The notes beneath the pieces were generated by a model. That model was not told where the DNA came from, ran no database searches, and was given only the letters and a program-made list of their open reading frames with translations. Positions 9,214 through 17,727 of a DNA stretch of 64,000 nucleotides are shown here, in pieces; the first letter of the stretch is position 1, and every line of letters begins with the position of its first letter. The position numbers were made by a program, and so were the translations under genes. Source of the stretch: Sphingomonas sp. AR_OL41 (GTDB taxonomy: Bacteria > Pseudomonadota > Alphaproteobacteria > Sphingomonadales > Sphingomonadaceae); assembly GCF_029911635.1 (NCBI RefSeq), contig NZ_JARYTI010000018.1, forward strand, positions 1 through 64,000. The letters run 5' to 3'.

Positions 9214-10131
9214 TTGCCACCTCGCATTGCACGACCGATTTTGGTTGATCGGTCCGCCTCGGCACCACCCGTACCACGGGTGGCGGCTCAATGGCGTTCG
9301 CTGCTGTTCGTTCCGGCGCAAGACAGCGCAAAGATCGTCAAAGCGCTCCGCGCTGGCGCCGACGCCGTGATCCTCGATCTGGAAGATGGCGTTGCGCAGG
9401 ATGCCAAACCAGCGGCGCGCGACGCAATCGCGCACGCCTCCGGCGAACTCGCCCGCGCGGGGTCGCAGGTTGTCGTGCGAATCAACGCGAAGTGGACGAC
9501 GGCCATCGCCGCCCTTCGCGCGGCGATCGGCCCAAATGTCGATGCGATCATGCCACCAAAAGTGGAAAGCGCGACGCGGGTGGCCGTACTGGCCGAAATC
9601 ATATCCGACCTCGAGGAGGAGGCCGGAATCGCGACTGGCGCCATGCAGATTGTCCCGCTGCTCGAATCGTCTGCCGCGATCTTTTCGTTCCCCTTGATCG
9701 CGGCCGCGCCAAGGGTTGCCGGGCTGGCGTTGGGCAGCGAGGATTTCTCGCGCGGGTTGGGCGTGGATCCGACCGGGGACGTGCTCGATCTCCCCTGCCG
9801 CGCGATCGCTATTGCGGCAGCAGCGGGGGGCGTGAGCGCGTTTGCAATCCCGATGTCAATCGCGGCGCATCGCGACGATAGCGGCATGCGAGCCGCAGCC
9901 GAACGCGCACGGGTGTTCGGCGTGACCGGCGCTTTGTGTATCCATCCGCGTCAAGTAGCGATCGCAAACGCCGTTTTCCGCGCTACGGCGGACGAGATCG
10001 CGCGCGCAGAAGCGGTAATCGAGGCATGGACCGCCGCCAAGGCGCGCGGCGACGCGGTCACGACATTGTCCGGTATGATGATCGACCGCCCGGTTGCCGC
10101 GCGTGCGGCCCGGACCTTGGCGCGGCGATGA
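9214..10131 (+). CDS. CitE-like HpcH/HpaI-family lyase
   Basis: A protein of up to 305 residues in the citrate lyase beta-subunit-like family (CitE, malyl/citramalyl-CoA lyase, malate synthase G relatives). Signatures: RSLLFVPA, DAVILDLEDGV (metal-binding Glu/Asp), RINA, IMPPKVES, GSEDFSRGLGV and GALCIHPRQV. These TIM-barrel enzymes cleave 3-hydroxyacyl-CoA thioesters to acetyl-CoA plus an oxoacid. The frame begins with TTG 2 bases after the permease stop. About 27 extra residues precede the conserved RSLLF core, so the true start may be a later codon such as the GTG at about 9280. No CitD or CitF gene is nearby, which argues against a citrate lyase complex. Confidence 0.85.
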   Translation: MPPRIARPILVDRSASAPPVPRVAAQWRSLLFVPAQDSAKIVKALRAGADAVILDLEDGVAQDAKPAARDAIAHASGELARAGSQVVVRINAKWTTAIAALRAAIGPNVDAIMPPKVESATRVAVLAEIISDLEEEAGIATGAMQIVPLLESSAAIFSFPLIAAAPRVAGLALGSEDFSRGLGVDPTGDVLDLPCRAIAIAAAAGGVSAFAIPMSIAAHRDDSGMRAAAERARVFGVTGALCIHPRQVAIANAVFRATADEIARAEAVIEAWTAAKARGDAVTTLSGMMIDRPVAARAARTLARR

Positions 10132-10230
10132 GCGCTCGCACGATGCCGTTTGCGAGATCGATAGCCCGCTATTCGGCCATCGCCACGATCGATGCTGGCG
10201 CTAGGAAGGCACGCGTCTATCTGCCGCTGC

Positions 10231-11628
10231 ATGGCCGGCACACTCTACGACAAGCTATGGGAGGCGCACATAGTCGCCGCTGACGAAAGCGGGCAGACGT
10301 TGCTATATATCGACCGCCAATTGCTCCACGAGGTGAGCAGCCCGCAAGCCTTTGCCGGATTGCGTGCGGCTGGTATCGAACCCCATCGACCGCATACCCA
10401 GCTCGCAGTTGCCGATCACGCCGTGCCCACACATGATCGTGGCCGACCGATCGCCAACGCCCAGGCGCGTGACCAAATAGCGCTCATAGAGGCGAACTGC
10501 GCCGAGTTTGGCATCGAATATCTCGCGCTTGACGGAACGCACCAAGGCATCGTGCACGTCATCGGGCCGGAACAGGGGTTCACGCTGCCCGGCATCACTT
10601 TGGTCTGCGGCGACAGCCACAGCGCAACCCATGGCGCATTCGGCGCACTGGCATTCGGAATCGGAGCGAGCGAGTGCGAAACGGTTCTGGCAACCCAGAC
10701 CCTGTGGCAGCAGCGCGCAAGTACGATGCGCGTCACTTTTGTCGGCAAACCAATGACCGGGGTGGGCGCCAAGGACATGATCCTCGCGCTGATCGGCAGG
10801 ATCGGCGCATCCGGCGCAGTCGGCCATGCTATCGAATATACCGGCGAGGCGGTTACGGCGCTGTCGATGGAAGCCCGCATGACCTTGTGCAACATGAGCA
10901 TCGAGGCAGGATCGCGCACCGGGTTGATCGCGCCGGATGCGACGACCTTCGCCTATTTGAAGGACCGCCCGCGCTGCCCCTCTGGCGCCTTGTGGGAGCA
11001 CGCGGTCGCGTCATGGCGCGGGCTCGCCAGCGCACCCGACGCAATGTTCGACCGCGAGGTTACGATCCATATCACCGACCTTGCTCCGCAGGTCAGCTTC
11101 GGCACCAGTCCGGATCAGGTATTGCCGATCGACGGCCGCATCCCCGACCCTGCGGACTGCACCGATGAGGGGGCACGCGACCGGCTGGCACGCGCACTGG
11201 ACTATATGGCGCTGATGCCCGGTACGGCGATGACCGAGGTCGCGATCGACCATGTCTTCATTGGCAGCTGCACCAATGGCCGGATCGAGGATCTGCGCGC
11301 TGCCGCTGCGATCGTGGGATCGGGCCATGTAGCGCAGGGAGTCCGCGCGCTCGTTGTGCCAGGCTCGGGCGCGGTCAAGCGGCAGGCGGAGAGCGAGGGG
11401 CTCGACCGCATCTTCACTGCCGCCGGCTTCGAATGGCGCGAGGCGGGTTGTTCGCTGTGCGTCGCGATGAACGATGACCGGCTGCCGCCGGGCGCGCGCT
11501 GTGCTTCGACGTCGAATCGCAATTTCGAGGGGCGACAGGGCATGGGTGCTCGCACCCATCTGGTCAGCCCCGCTATGGCCGCCGCAGCAGCGCTGGCCGG
11601 CCATTTTGTTGACATCCGGACGCGCTGA
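10231..11628 (+). CDS. LeuC-like aconitase-superfamily hydro-lyase, large subunit
   Basis: A 465-residue protein with the fold and signatures of the 3-isopropylmalate dehydratase large subunit. It starts [15 protein letters not shown] and includes [20 protein letters not shown]. The three [4Fe-4S] cysteines are Cys347 (GSCTNGR), Cys407 and Cys410 (GCSLC). The ATG at 10231 matches the family N-terminus, although the nearest AGGAAGG is about 22 bases away. It is followed by the small subunit after 2 bases. There is no leuA or leuB here, and a lyase, an alcohol dehydrogenase and a CitE-like gene surround it. A catabolic maleate, citraconate or dimethylmaleate hydratase is therefore more likely than leucine synthesis. 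Substrate unproven. Confidence 0.88.
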   Translation: MAGTLYDKLWEAHIVAADESGQTLLYIDRQLLHEVSSPQAFAGLRAAGIEPHRPHTQLAVADHAVPTHDRGRPIANAQARDQIALIEANCAEFGIEYLALDGTHQGIVHVIGPEQGFTLPGITLVCGDSHSATHGAFGALAFGIGASECETVLATQTLWQQRASTMRVTFVGKPMTGVGAKDMILALIGRIGASGAVGHAIEYTGEAVTALSMEARMTLCNMSIEAGSRTGLIAPDATTFAYLKDRPRCPSGALWEHAVASWRGLASAPDAMFDREVTIHITDLAPQVSFGTSPDQVLPIDGRIPDPADCTDEGARDRLARALDYMALMPGTAMTEVAIDHVFIGSCTNGRIEDLRAAAAIVGSGHVAQGVRALVVPGSGAVKRQAESEGLDRIFTAAGFEWREAGCSLCVAMNDDRLPPGARCASTSNRNFEGRQGMGARTHLVSPAMAAAAALAGHFVDIRTR

Positions 11629-11630
11629 GC

Positions 11631-12221
11631 ATGGAGCCCTTCGTCACCGTCAGCGGCCCAACCGTATCGCTGCCTGCCGCCAATATCGATACCGACATCA
11701 TCTTTCCAGCACGGTTCCTGGTCATCACCGAGAAACGCGGTCTCGGCCGCTATGCCTTCCACGACCGGCCCGACCTAACGCTGCCGCCCGACGTCCAGAT
11801 CCTGGTTGCGGGCGAGAATTTCGGCTGCGGTTCGAGCCGCGAGCAGGCGCCCTGGGCGCTTGTCGATCGCGGCATCCGCGCGATCATCGCGCCCGGGTTC
11901 GGCGAGATATTCCAGTCCAACTGCTTCAAGAATGGTATCCTGCCGATTGTCCTGTCGGCCGACACCGTCGACCGGCTTCACGCGGCCGCACGTGGCGGCG
12001 AACCCTTCACCGTCGATCTCGAACGACAGGAGATCCGGCTGCCACAAGCCGGGATCTTCGTCTTTGCTGTCGACCCGGCGCGGCGCGAGGCCCTGCTCTC
12101 CGGACTCGACGAGATCGGCCGCATCCATCGCCAATTCGCCCCCGCGATCGCGGACTTCGAGAACAACCAGCGCACCGCCGCCCCGTGGCTGTGGTCGACC
12201 GAACAAGGTGCCCCCGCATGA
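11631..12221 (+). CDS. LeuD-like aconitase-superfamily hydro-lyase, small subunit
   Basis: A 196-residue swivel domain partner of the preceding large subunit. Motifs: NIDTDIIFPARF near residue 18, GENFGCGSSREQAPWAL and GFGEIFQSNCFKNGILPI. These complete the active site of two-subunit isopropylmalate isomerase-type enzymes. It follows the large subunit by 2 bases and its stop overlaps the start of the next lyase (ATGA), so the three are probably made together. The SSREQ arginine that binds the substrate carboxylate is present, so the enzyme is expected to act on a dicarboxylate. Confidence 0.9.
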   Translation: MEPFVTVSGPTVSLPAANIDTDIIFPARFLVITEKRGLGRYAFHDRPDLTLPPDVQILVAGENFGCGSSREQAPWALVDRGIRAIIAPGFGEIFQSNCFKNGILPIVLSADTVDRLHAAARGGEPFTVDLERQEIRLPQAGIFVFAVDPARREALLSGLDEIGRIHRQFAPAIADFENNQRTAAPWLWSTEQGAPA

Positions 12222-13078
12222 CCGACCTACGCTTTCGCGCCAAACTGGCCGCGGGCCAATTCTTCGTCGTGCCCGGTATCCACGACATGATCGCGGCGGT
12301 CGTCGCGGACCGGGTGGGTTTCGATGTGGTCTATGGTTCCGGCTATTGGCTGACGGCCTCCGCCTACGGCCTGCCCGACGCCGGCATCGCCAGCTATACC
12401 CAGATGGTCGATCGGATGGCGACGCTGGCGCGCACCAGCAAGGCAGCGGTAATCGCCGATGCCGATACCGGTTATGGCGGACTGCTCAACGTCCACCATA
12501 CCGTGAAGGGCTATGAGGCGGCCGGGGTCAGCGCGATCCAGATCGAGGATCAGGAATTTCCCAAGAAATGCGGTCATACGCCGTTCAAGCGACTGATCCC
12601 GCTCGAGGACATGGCCGAGAAGATCAAGGTCGCCGTGGCGGCGCGCAGCAGCGGAGACCTGCTAATCATCGCGCGCACCGACGCGCGTCAGTCCGAAGGC
12701 CTGGACGGCACACTGCGCAGGCTCGAGGCCTATGCCAAGGCCGGCGCCGATGTGGTGTTTCCCGAGGCCTTGCAGAGCGAGGAGGAAATGCGCACCGCCT
12801 GCGCCTCCTTCGATCTGCCGGTGATGGCCAACATGGCAAATGGCGGGCTGAGCCCCGTGCCCAATGCTAACGTGCTGGCCGAGATCGGCTATACCTTCGC
12901 CATCTACCCCTCGCTGACCAGCCTGGTCGCGGCACACGCGATGGAGCGTGCACTGATCGGCCTGAAGGAGCAGGGCATCGGCGAACCCGACGATCTGTTC
13001 GACTTCAAGACCTTCTGTTCGATGATCGGTTTCGACGAGGTTTGGGCGTTCGAGAAGAAATGGGGAGGCAAGGCCTGA
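12218..13078 (+). CDS. Isocitrate lyase/PEP mutase-family carbon-carbon lyase
   Basis: A 286-residue TIM barrel of the PEP mutase/isocitrate lyase superfamily. YGSGYWLTAS, ADADTGYGG (metal ligands), IQIEDQEFPKKCGH with the loop KKCGH (catalytic Cys118), and IARTDAR are all present. The intact KKCGH makes a lyase such as 2-methylisocitrate lyase or 2,3-dimethylmalate lyase likely, not a mutase or hydrolase. Coupled by ATGA overlap to the LeuD-like gene. In nicotinate-fermenting bacteria a LeuCD-type hydratase and a lyase of this family act one after the other on dimethylmaleate and 2,3-dimethylmalate; the same order of chemistry fits here by analogy. Confidence 0.87.
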   Translation: MTDLRFRAKLAAGQFFVVPGIHDMIAAVVADRVGFDVVYGSGYWLTASAYGLPDAGIASYTQMVDRMATLARTSKAAVIADADTGYGGLLNVHHTVKGYEAAGVSAIQIEDQEFPKKCGHTPFKRLIPLEDMAEKIKVAVAARSSGDLLIIARTDARQSEGLDGTLRRLEAYAKAGADVVFPEALQSEEEMRTACASFDLPVMANMANGGLSPVPNANVLAEIGYTFAIYPSLTSLVAAHAMERALIGLKEQGIGEPDDLFDFKTFCSMIGFDEVWAFEKKWGGKA

Positions 13079-14205
13079 TGGGACGGACAATCACGGCGGC
13101 GGTGCTCGACAAGTGCGGCAACAATCCTCGCCCCTATGCCACCCATACCCCATTGCGCCTCGCGGAACTGTCGCTCGACGATCCGCGGCCGGGCGAACTG
13201 CTGATCCGCATCGACGCGGCCGGGCTGTGTCATTCCGACCTGTCCGTGGTGAATGGCGACCGCCCACGCCCGATGCCGATGGCCATCGGCCACGAGGCGA
13301 CCGGCATTATCGAGGCGTTGGGCAGCCCTGACGACGCGCATTTCGCAATCGGCGACCGGGTCGTGCTCGCTTTCCTCCCAGCATGCGGCGAATGCGTGCG
13401 CTGCCAGTCGGGCGAAGGTTATATGTGCGCCAATGGTGCCGCGTCGAATGGCGCGGGCCGGCTTCTCGGCGGCGGCTGTCGCTTGCATGAGCATGGCGAT
13501 GACGTGAACCACCATCTCGGCGTCTCGGCCTTCGCGACCCATGCAGTGGTCGATCGTCGCTCGGCGGTGAAGATCGATCGCGACATTCCGTCCGAGATTG
13601 CCGCCTTGTTCGGTTGCGCGGTGCTGACCGGTGTCGGCGCGGTGATGAATTCGGCCAAGGTCCGCCCGGGCGAAAGCGTGGTGATCTATGGCCTAGGCGG
13701 CGTCGGGCTTGCTGCACTGCTCGGCGCCCTCGCGAGCGCGGCGGTGCCGATCGTCACGGTCGATCCGTCAGCGGAAAAGCGCGCTATCGCAGCGACGCTG
13801 GGTGCGGTCGCGGTCGACCCGGTCGAAGCCGCCGAGGTGATCAAACAGACCATCCCCGACGGTCCCGATGTGGTGATCGAGACGGTCGGCAAGGCCGTGG
13901 TGCTGCAGGAGGGCTATCGCCTTGCGCGGCGCGGCGGGCGAATCGTCACGGTCGGGTTGCCAAATCCGGCCGAGCGGTTCGACATCGCCGCCGTCTCGCT
14001 GGTCGCCGAGGGCAAGACGCTGATCGGCTCCTATATGGGCTCGTCGATTCCGGCGCGTGACATTCCCCGCTACATCTCGCTGTGGCGTGCCGGCCGCCTG
14101 CCGGTCGAGACTTTGCTGACATCGGTCAGCCCGCTGTCAGAGATCAATGGCCTGCTAGACGCGCTGGCCGAAGGTCGCGCCGTGCGTCAGATCGTGCGCC
14201 CCTGA
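13078..14205 (+). CDS. Zinc-dependent alcohol dehydrogenase (class III-like MDR)
   Basis: A 375-residue medium-chain dehydrogenase. The catalytic zinc ligands are in AGLCHSDL and IGHEATG. A structural zinc lobe has four cysteines (ACGECVRCQSGEGYMC). The Rossmann motif is VIYGLGGVGLAALLGA, and the Asp after VTVD suggests NAD preference. The ATG overlaps the preceding stop by one base (TGATG) behind a GGGAGG site. As the last gene of the operon it could oxidise a hydroxymethyl or alcohol intermediate. Its stop directly abuts the convergent FGE-like gene's stop at 14206, leaving no room for a terminator. Confidence 0.9.
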   Translation: MGRTITAAVLDKCGNNPRPYATHTPLRLAELSLDDPRPGELLIRIDAAGLCHSDLSVVNGDRPRPMPMAIGHEATGIIEALGSPDDAHFAIGDRVVLAFLPACGECVRCQSGEGYMCANGAASNGAGRLLGGGCRLHEHGDDVNHHLGVSAFATHAVVDRRSAVKIDRDIPSEIAALFGCAVLTGVGAVMNSAKVRPGESVVIYGLGGVGLAALLGALASAAVPIVTVDPSAEKRAIAATLGAVAVDPVEAAEVIKQTIPDGPDVVIETVGKAVVLQEGYRLARRGGRIVTVGLPNPAERFDIAAVSLVAEGKTLIGSYMGSSIPARDIPRYISLWRAGRLPVETLLTSVSPLSEINGLLDALAEGRAVRQIVRP

Positions 14206-15144
14206 TCAAGGCAGATCTTCGACCAGGCGGAAACCCAGCACAGAGGTGCGCGCTACGATCAGATCCGGGTGCTGAGCCGCCGCCCGGACATATTTGCGGG
14301 TATTGGTCCATGACGCGCCACGGTCGATGCGCGACGCGCAATCGCCGGTGTTGCGCGGGCGGGTATCGGTGGGGGCACCGACCTGATTCGCATTGAGGCA
14401 GTCGAGCGTGAGCTCCCAGACATTCCCAATCATGTCGTACAGGCCCCAGCGGTTGGGCCTGAACGATCCGACCGGCGCGGTGTCGGGATAACCGTCGTTG
14501 CACGGAAAGGTCACTACCGGATCGGCCACACCGCGATTGTGCGCCCGCGCGTTACTCGCATCGAGGACATTGGCAAACCGGCAGGCGTCGGCGGCCGGCC
14601 GATCGCCCCAATAGACCGCCGTGACCGTGCCGGCTCGCGCGGCATATTCCCATTCCGCATTCGATGGCAGGCGAAAATGACGCCCTGTCTTCCTGCTCAG
14701 CCACGCGGCATAGGCCTCGGCATCTGTGGTATTCACGCAAACGACGGGATGGGCATCCGTCTGGGCAAAGCCGGGATGCTGCCAGTCATGAGCGCGGTCG
14801 GTGTCCCAGCGACTGGGCGGGCCATCGACCAGGAAACTGCATGGGCCGTCCGGTGCCCAGCCGGTCGCCGCGGCGAACTTCGCGAACTGGCCGCGCGTGA
14901 CCTCGGTCCGGCCGATCGCAAAAGCGCGCGCGACGGTGACCATATGGGCGGGCTGTTCGCGCGCGGCGTTGAGATCAGGATAGTGCACCGCATCGGTTTC
15001 TGCCCGGTCGCTGCCAGCGAGGAAGTGCCCCGGCGCGATCCGTACCATCGCCGGAATATCGGATGGGTTGCGTCGATCGGTAGCGCAGCCGGCGAGCGGC
15101 AGCATGGCGACGATCGGTAGCAAAGAGCGCAGGCGCAGCATCAT
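14206..15144 (-). CDS. FGE-like (SUMF1-domain) lipoprotein
   Basis: A 312-residue protein with a lipoprotein signal (LLPIVAMLPLAGCATD, Cys in the lipobox LAGC), then a formylglycine-generating-enzyme-type domain. Features: MVRIAPGHFLAGSD, RTEVTRGQFAKFAAAT, HPVVCVNTTDAEAYAAWLSRKTG, FRLPSNAEWEYAARAG, NRWGLYDMIGNVWEL and RGASW...LGFRLVEDLP. The active-site cysteine pair of true FGEs in the last 35 residues is absent, so it is unlikely to activate sulfatases, and no sulfatase is in the window. A GGAGG site overlaps two tandem ATGs at 15139-15144; either could be the start. It follows the MFS gene by 82 bases and probably shares its transcript. Confidence 0.82.
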   Translation of the reverse strand: MMLRLRSLLPIVAMLPLAGCATDRRNPSDIPAMVRIAPGHFLAGSDRAETDAVHYPDLNAAREQPAHMVTVARAFAIGRTEVTRGQFAKFAAATGWAPDGPCSFLVDGPPSRWDTDRAHDWQHPGFAQTDAHPVVCVNTTDAEAYAAWLSRKTGRHFRLPSNAEWEYAARAGTVTAVYWGDRPAADACRFANVLDASNARAHNRGVADPVVTFPCNDGYPDTAPVGSFRPNRWGLYDMIGNVWELTLDCLNANQVGAPTDTRPRNTGDCASRIDRGASWTNTRKYVRAAAQHPDLIVARTSVLGFRLVEDLP

Positions 15145-15226
15145 ACCTCCGGGACTGGTCGCCCAGGCTAGCGCCTCTGCGACCCACGCGGACAAAAGTT
15201 TCGCAGACGCCACCGCGTGGCGGGTA

Positions 15227-16606
15227 TCATCCGGCGACGGTCGCCGCGCAGGCGGCATGCGGGCGCAAGGCACGCACCAGCAGCCAGAGCCCGCCCAGCA
15301 CGCTGGGCACGGCGACGAGCGCGACGGCCACGCCAACCCGCGCAGGGTCGGCAATGACATGCTGCAACAGCAGGCCGACAATCGGCGGCCCCAGTCCCAG
15401 CCCGACCAAATTTCCGAGCATCAGATATAGCGAGATCACCCTGCCACGCAGCGGCGGCGGCGTGACCGCGACGAAGCTCGCGGTGGCGACACCAAAACAC
15501 AAGGCGAGCGCGAAATAGATCAGCAGCACGGCGAGTTGCGCCAGCAGCGGATCGCTTGCCAGCGGGCCGCAGATCGCCAGCGGCGCGAGCAACACCGCGC
15601 CGCCGGTCATGGTCAGCAGCGCACCCTCCGGTCGCCCACGCCGCACCAGCATGGTGGCGACGACGCCGCTCAGCGCGTTGCCGGCCAGCGCCCCGGCCAG
15701 AATCACGCCGCCGAGCCGGACCCCGACCATCGCCGGCTGCCAGCCGAAGCCGCGCATGAACAGCGCCGGCATCCAGCTCGAAAAGGCGTTCGAGAAAAGA
15801 TAGAGCAGCGACGCGCCGAGCAGAAGCGGCACGAACAGCGCCTGATGTTGGCGCAGATGATCGAACAACCGCGCCGCGCTTTCGCCGTCAGGGGTCGTCC
15901 CCACTTTATGGCGCGCCGGATCCCGCATCGCGGCGATGGCTGCCGCCAGCGGCAATCCGGCGAGGCCCGCGATCATCAGTACGGTCTGCCACGGTGCCCG
16001 CCCGGCGAACCACGGACCGATCAGCGGCAGGTCGGACGCCCCGGCATGAGCAAAGGCAATCAGCCCGCCCCCCAGAATAAGCGCCAGACCAGCACCAACC
16101 GAAATGCCTGCCGTGAACGTGGCCAGCGGCAGCGCGCGCTTTGTCGGTGCAAAGCTGTCGGCCAGCAATGATACTGCGGCCGGAACCAGCGCCGCTTCTC
16201 CGACGCCGACCCCCATGCGCGTCAGGAACAGCATGGCGAAACTGCCCGACAGCCCGCCGAGCAACGTCATCATCGTCCAGAGCAGCAATCCGATCGAGAT
16301 CAACCGGGTTCGGCTTACCTTGTCGGCGAGCCAGCCGAACGGGAGCCCCATCGCGGCGTAGAAAATGCCAAAGGCCGGCCCCTGTAACAGGCCGATCTGC
16401 GAATCGCTGATCGCCAGATCATGTTTGAGATCCTGAACGAGCAGGCCGAGAATTTGCCGGTCGACGAAAGATATGGCGTAGGCGGCGACGAGGATGGCAA
16501 CGAACGACCATGCGCGCAGCGCCGACGGGTAGGCCGGCGTCACCCGCAATGTGCTGCCAATAGCTCTCGCCTGGAGCGAAATGGGTGGCTCGCGCAGTTC
16601 GGCCAA
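15227..16606 (-). CDS. MFS transporter, spinster-like
   Basis: A protein of up to 459 residues with about 12 membrane segments. It shares with two other carriers in this window the motif FVDRQILGLLVQDLKHDLAISDSQIGLLQG, followed by FGWLADKVSRTRLISIG (MFS A-motif) and GVGVGEAALVPAAVSLLADSF. This is the spinster-like group often found beside aromatic or ester catabolic genes in sphingomonads. The frame opens with TTG at 16606 without a good ribosome site, so the N-terminal 30 residues are uncertain. It is divergent from the IclR gene, which may regulate it across 16607-16785. Confidence 0.85.
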   Translation of the reverse strand: MAELREPPISLQARAIGSTLRVTPAYPSALRAWSFVAILVAAYAISFVDRQILGLLVQDLKHDLAISDSQIGLLQGPAFGIFYAAMGLPFGWLADKVSRTRLISIGLLLWTMMTLLGGLSGSFAMLFLTRMGVGVGEAALVPAAVSLLADSFAPTKRALPLATFTAGISVGAGLALILGGGLIAFAHAGASDLPLIGPWFAGRAPWQTVLMIAGLAGLPLAAAIAAMRDPARHKVGTTPDGESAARLFDHLRQHQALFVPLLLGASLLYLFSNAFSSWMPALFMRGFGWQPAMVGVRLGGVILAGALAGNALSGVVATMLVRRGRPEGALLTMTGGAVLLAPLAICGPLASDPLLAQLAVLLIYFALALCFGVATASFVAVTPPPLRGRVISLYLMLGNLVGLGLGPPIVGLLLQHVIADPARVGVAVALVAVPSVLGGLWLLVRALRPHAACAATVAG

Positions 16607-16785
16607 GGGATCGTTGCCATTCGCAAGGCTATGATCATTGTGGGCTGGACGGCGAATGATGTTGAGGAAAAGTCATAGTGCCCGGCATTCGGTGCAAGGT
16701 CCTTGCCGACGGTCGATGCTCTGATAGCCTGCCTGCATTGTCACAAGCGAATGACGCTGGGCAAGTAGATCGACAGGAGCGCAGT
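16607..16785. promoter_or_regulatory. Divergent promoter region between MFS and IclR genes
   Basis: 179 non-coding bases separate the starts of the minus-strand carrier and the plus-strand IclR regulator. IclR regulators usually bind such divergent spaces. An AGGAG site precedes the regulator start at about 16775-16780. No convincing operator palindrome or -35/-10 pair could be singled out by eye, so only the arrangement supports this call. Confidence 0.45.
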
Positions 16786-17679
16786 ATGAAGGCGGATCAG
16801 GAACTTCGTTCGCTCAAACGCGGACTCAAGGTTCTCGCACTGCTCAATCAAACCGAGAATGTGTCAATTACAGAGTTGGCCCGTCATCTCGAACTGCCGC
16901 GCACCACCGCCGAGCGCATCATGCTGACGCTACTTGCCGAGGGCTATGTCCAGCGCGTCCCCAACGACAAGCGCTACCGGCTCAGCCCCAAGGTCTGCTC
17001 ACTGGCCGGCGGTTTCTCGCAGGACTGCTGGATCGTCCAGGCAGCAGGGCCGATGCTGCTGCGCGTTACCGAGCAGATCGGCTGGCCGCTGGCCATCGCC
17101 GCGCCGTCAAGCGACCATATGGTGCTGCGTTCCACTACCGATTCATCGACCTCGCTATGGCTCGCCCGGCGACGTGTCGGCGCGGAGACGCCGATCCTCA
17201 ATTCCTCGAGCGGTCTCGTCGCCTATGCCTTTTCCAGCGAGGCCGAGCAGAATGTGTTGCGGCATCTGCTGATGCAGTCGTCGGACCCGTACAACCGGGA
17301 GCGCGCCGCCAATCGCCAGGCGCTCGACCTATTAATCCAGCCGGTGCTCGAGAATGGCTTTGCCTTCCAGCCGCCGCCCAACAACAATCCCGAGCGCAGC
17401 ATCGCCTTCCCGATCTTCGTCAACGGCAAATATGCCGCCAGCTTGCTGATGATCTTCATCACCCGGGCAATGTCCAGCGCCACGGTGATCGAGAAATATG
17501 CCCCGCATCTGCGTACGCTGGCTGGCCAGATCGGCCGCGCGGCCAGCGCGCACGAAGAACTGGAATATGACAGCGCCATCCCCTTCCCGACCTTCTTGTC
17601 GGGTCGGGCCCCGGTCGCGGGCTTCGCCCACGTACCGGCCATTGGTGCGACCCACACACCCACCGGCGGCGCGGCCTAA
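16786..17679 (+). CDS. IclR-family transcriptional regulator
   Basis: A 297-residue regulator. The N-terminal winged helix-turn-helix reads LKRGLKVLALLNQTENVSIT, ELARHLELPRTTAERIMLTLLAEGY and RYRLSPKV (about residues 8-70). The effector domain follows (GWPLAIAAPS to IEKYAPHLRTLAGQI). The C-terminus carries about 35 extra residues ending in a Pro/Thr-rich tail. ATG at 16786 has a GACAGGAG site. It is the only transcription factor in the window, lying between a divergent carrier and the downstream retro-Claisen hydrolase, so it probably controls one or both. IclR effectors are typically aromatic or carboxylic acids. Confidence 0.92.
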   Translation: MKADQELRSLKRGLKVLALLNQTENVSITELARHLELPRTTAERIMLTLLAEGYVQRVPNDKRYRLSPKVCSLAGGFSQDCWIVQAAGPMLLRVTEQIGWPLAIAAPSSDHMVLRSTTDSSTSLWLARRRVGAETPILNSSSGLVAYAFSSEAEQNVLRHLLMQSSDPYNRERAANRQALDLLIQPVLENGFAFQPPPNNNPERSIAFPIFVNGKYAASLLMIFITRAMSSATVIEKYAPHLRTLAGQIGRAASAHEELEYDSAIPFPTFLSGRAPVAGFAHVPAIGATHTPTGGAA

Positions 17680-17727
17680 GCCCTCCAACGGCGATTCTGC
17701 CGCGGCGTCGCCTTGCCGAAAGTCATC

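Noticed and set aside
10128..10283. Small frame overlapping the CitE-like stop (ATGA) before the LeuC-like gene
   Set aside because: It runs into the LeuC-like gene in another frame and shows no recognisable protein pattern.
10231..12221. Leucine biosynthesis genes leuC and leuD
   Set aside because: No leuA or leuB, and the neighbours are a lyase, an alcohol dehydrogenase and a CitE-like gene; a catabolic hydratase is more likely, so no gene symbol is given.
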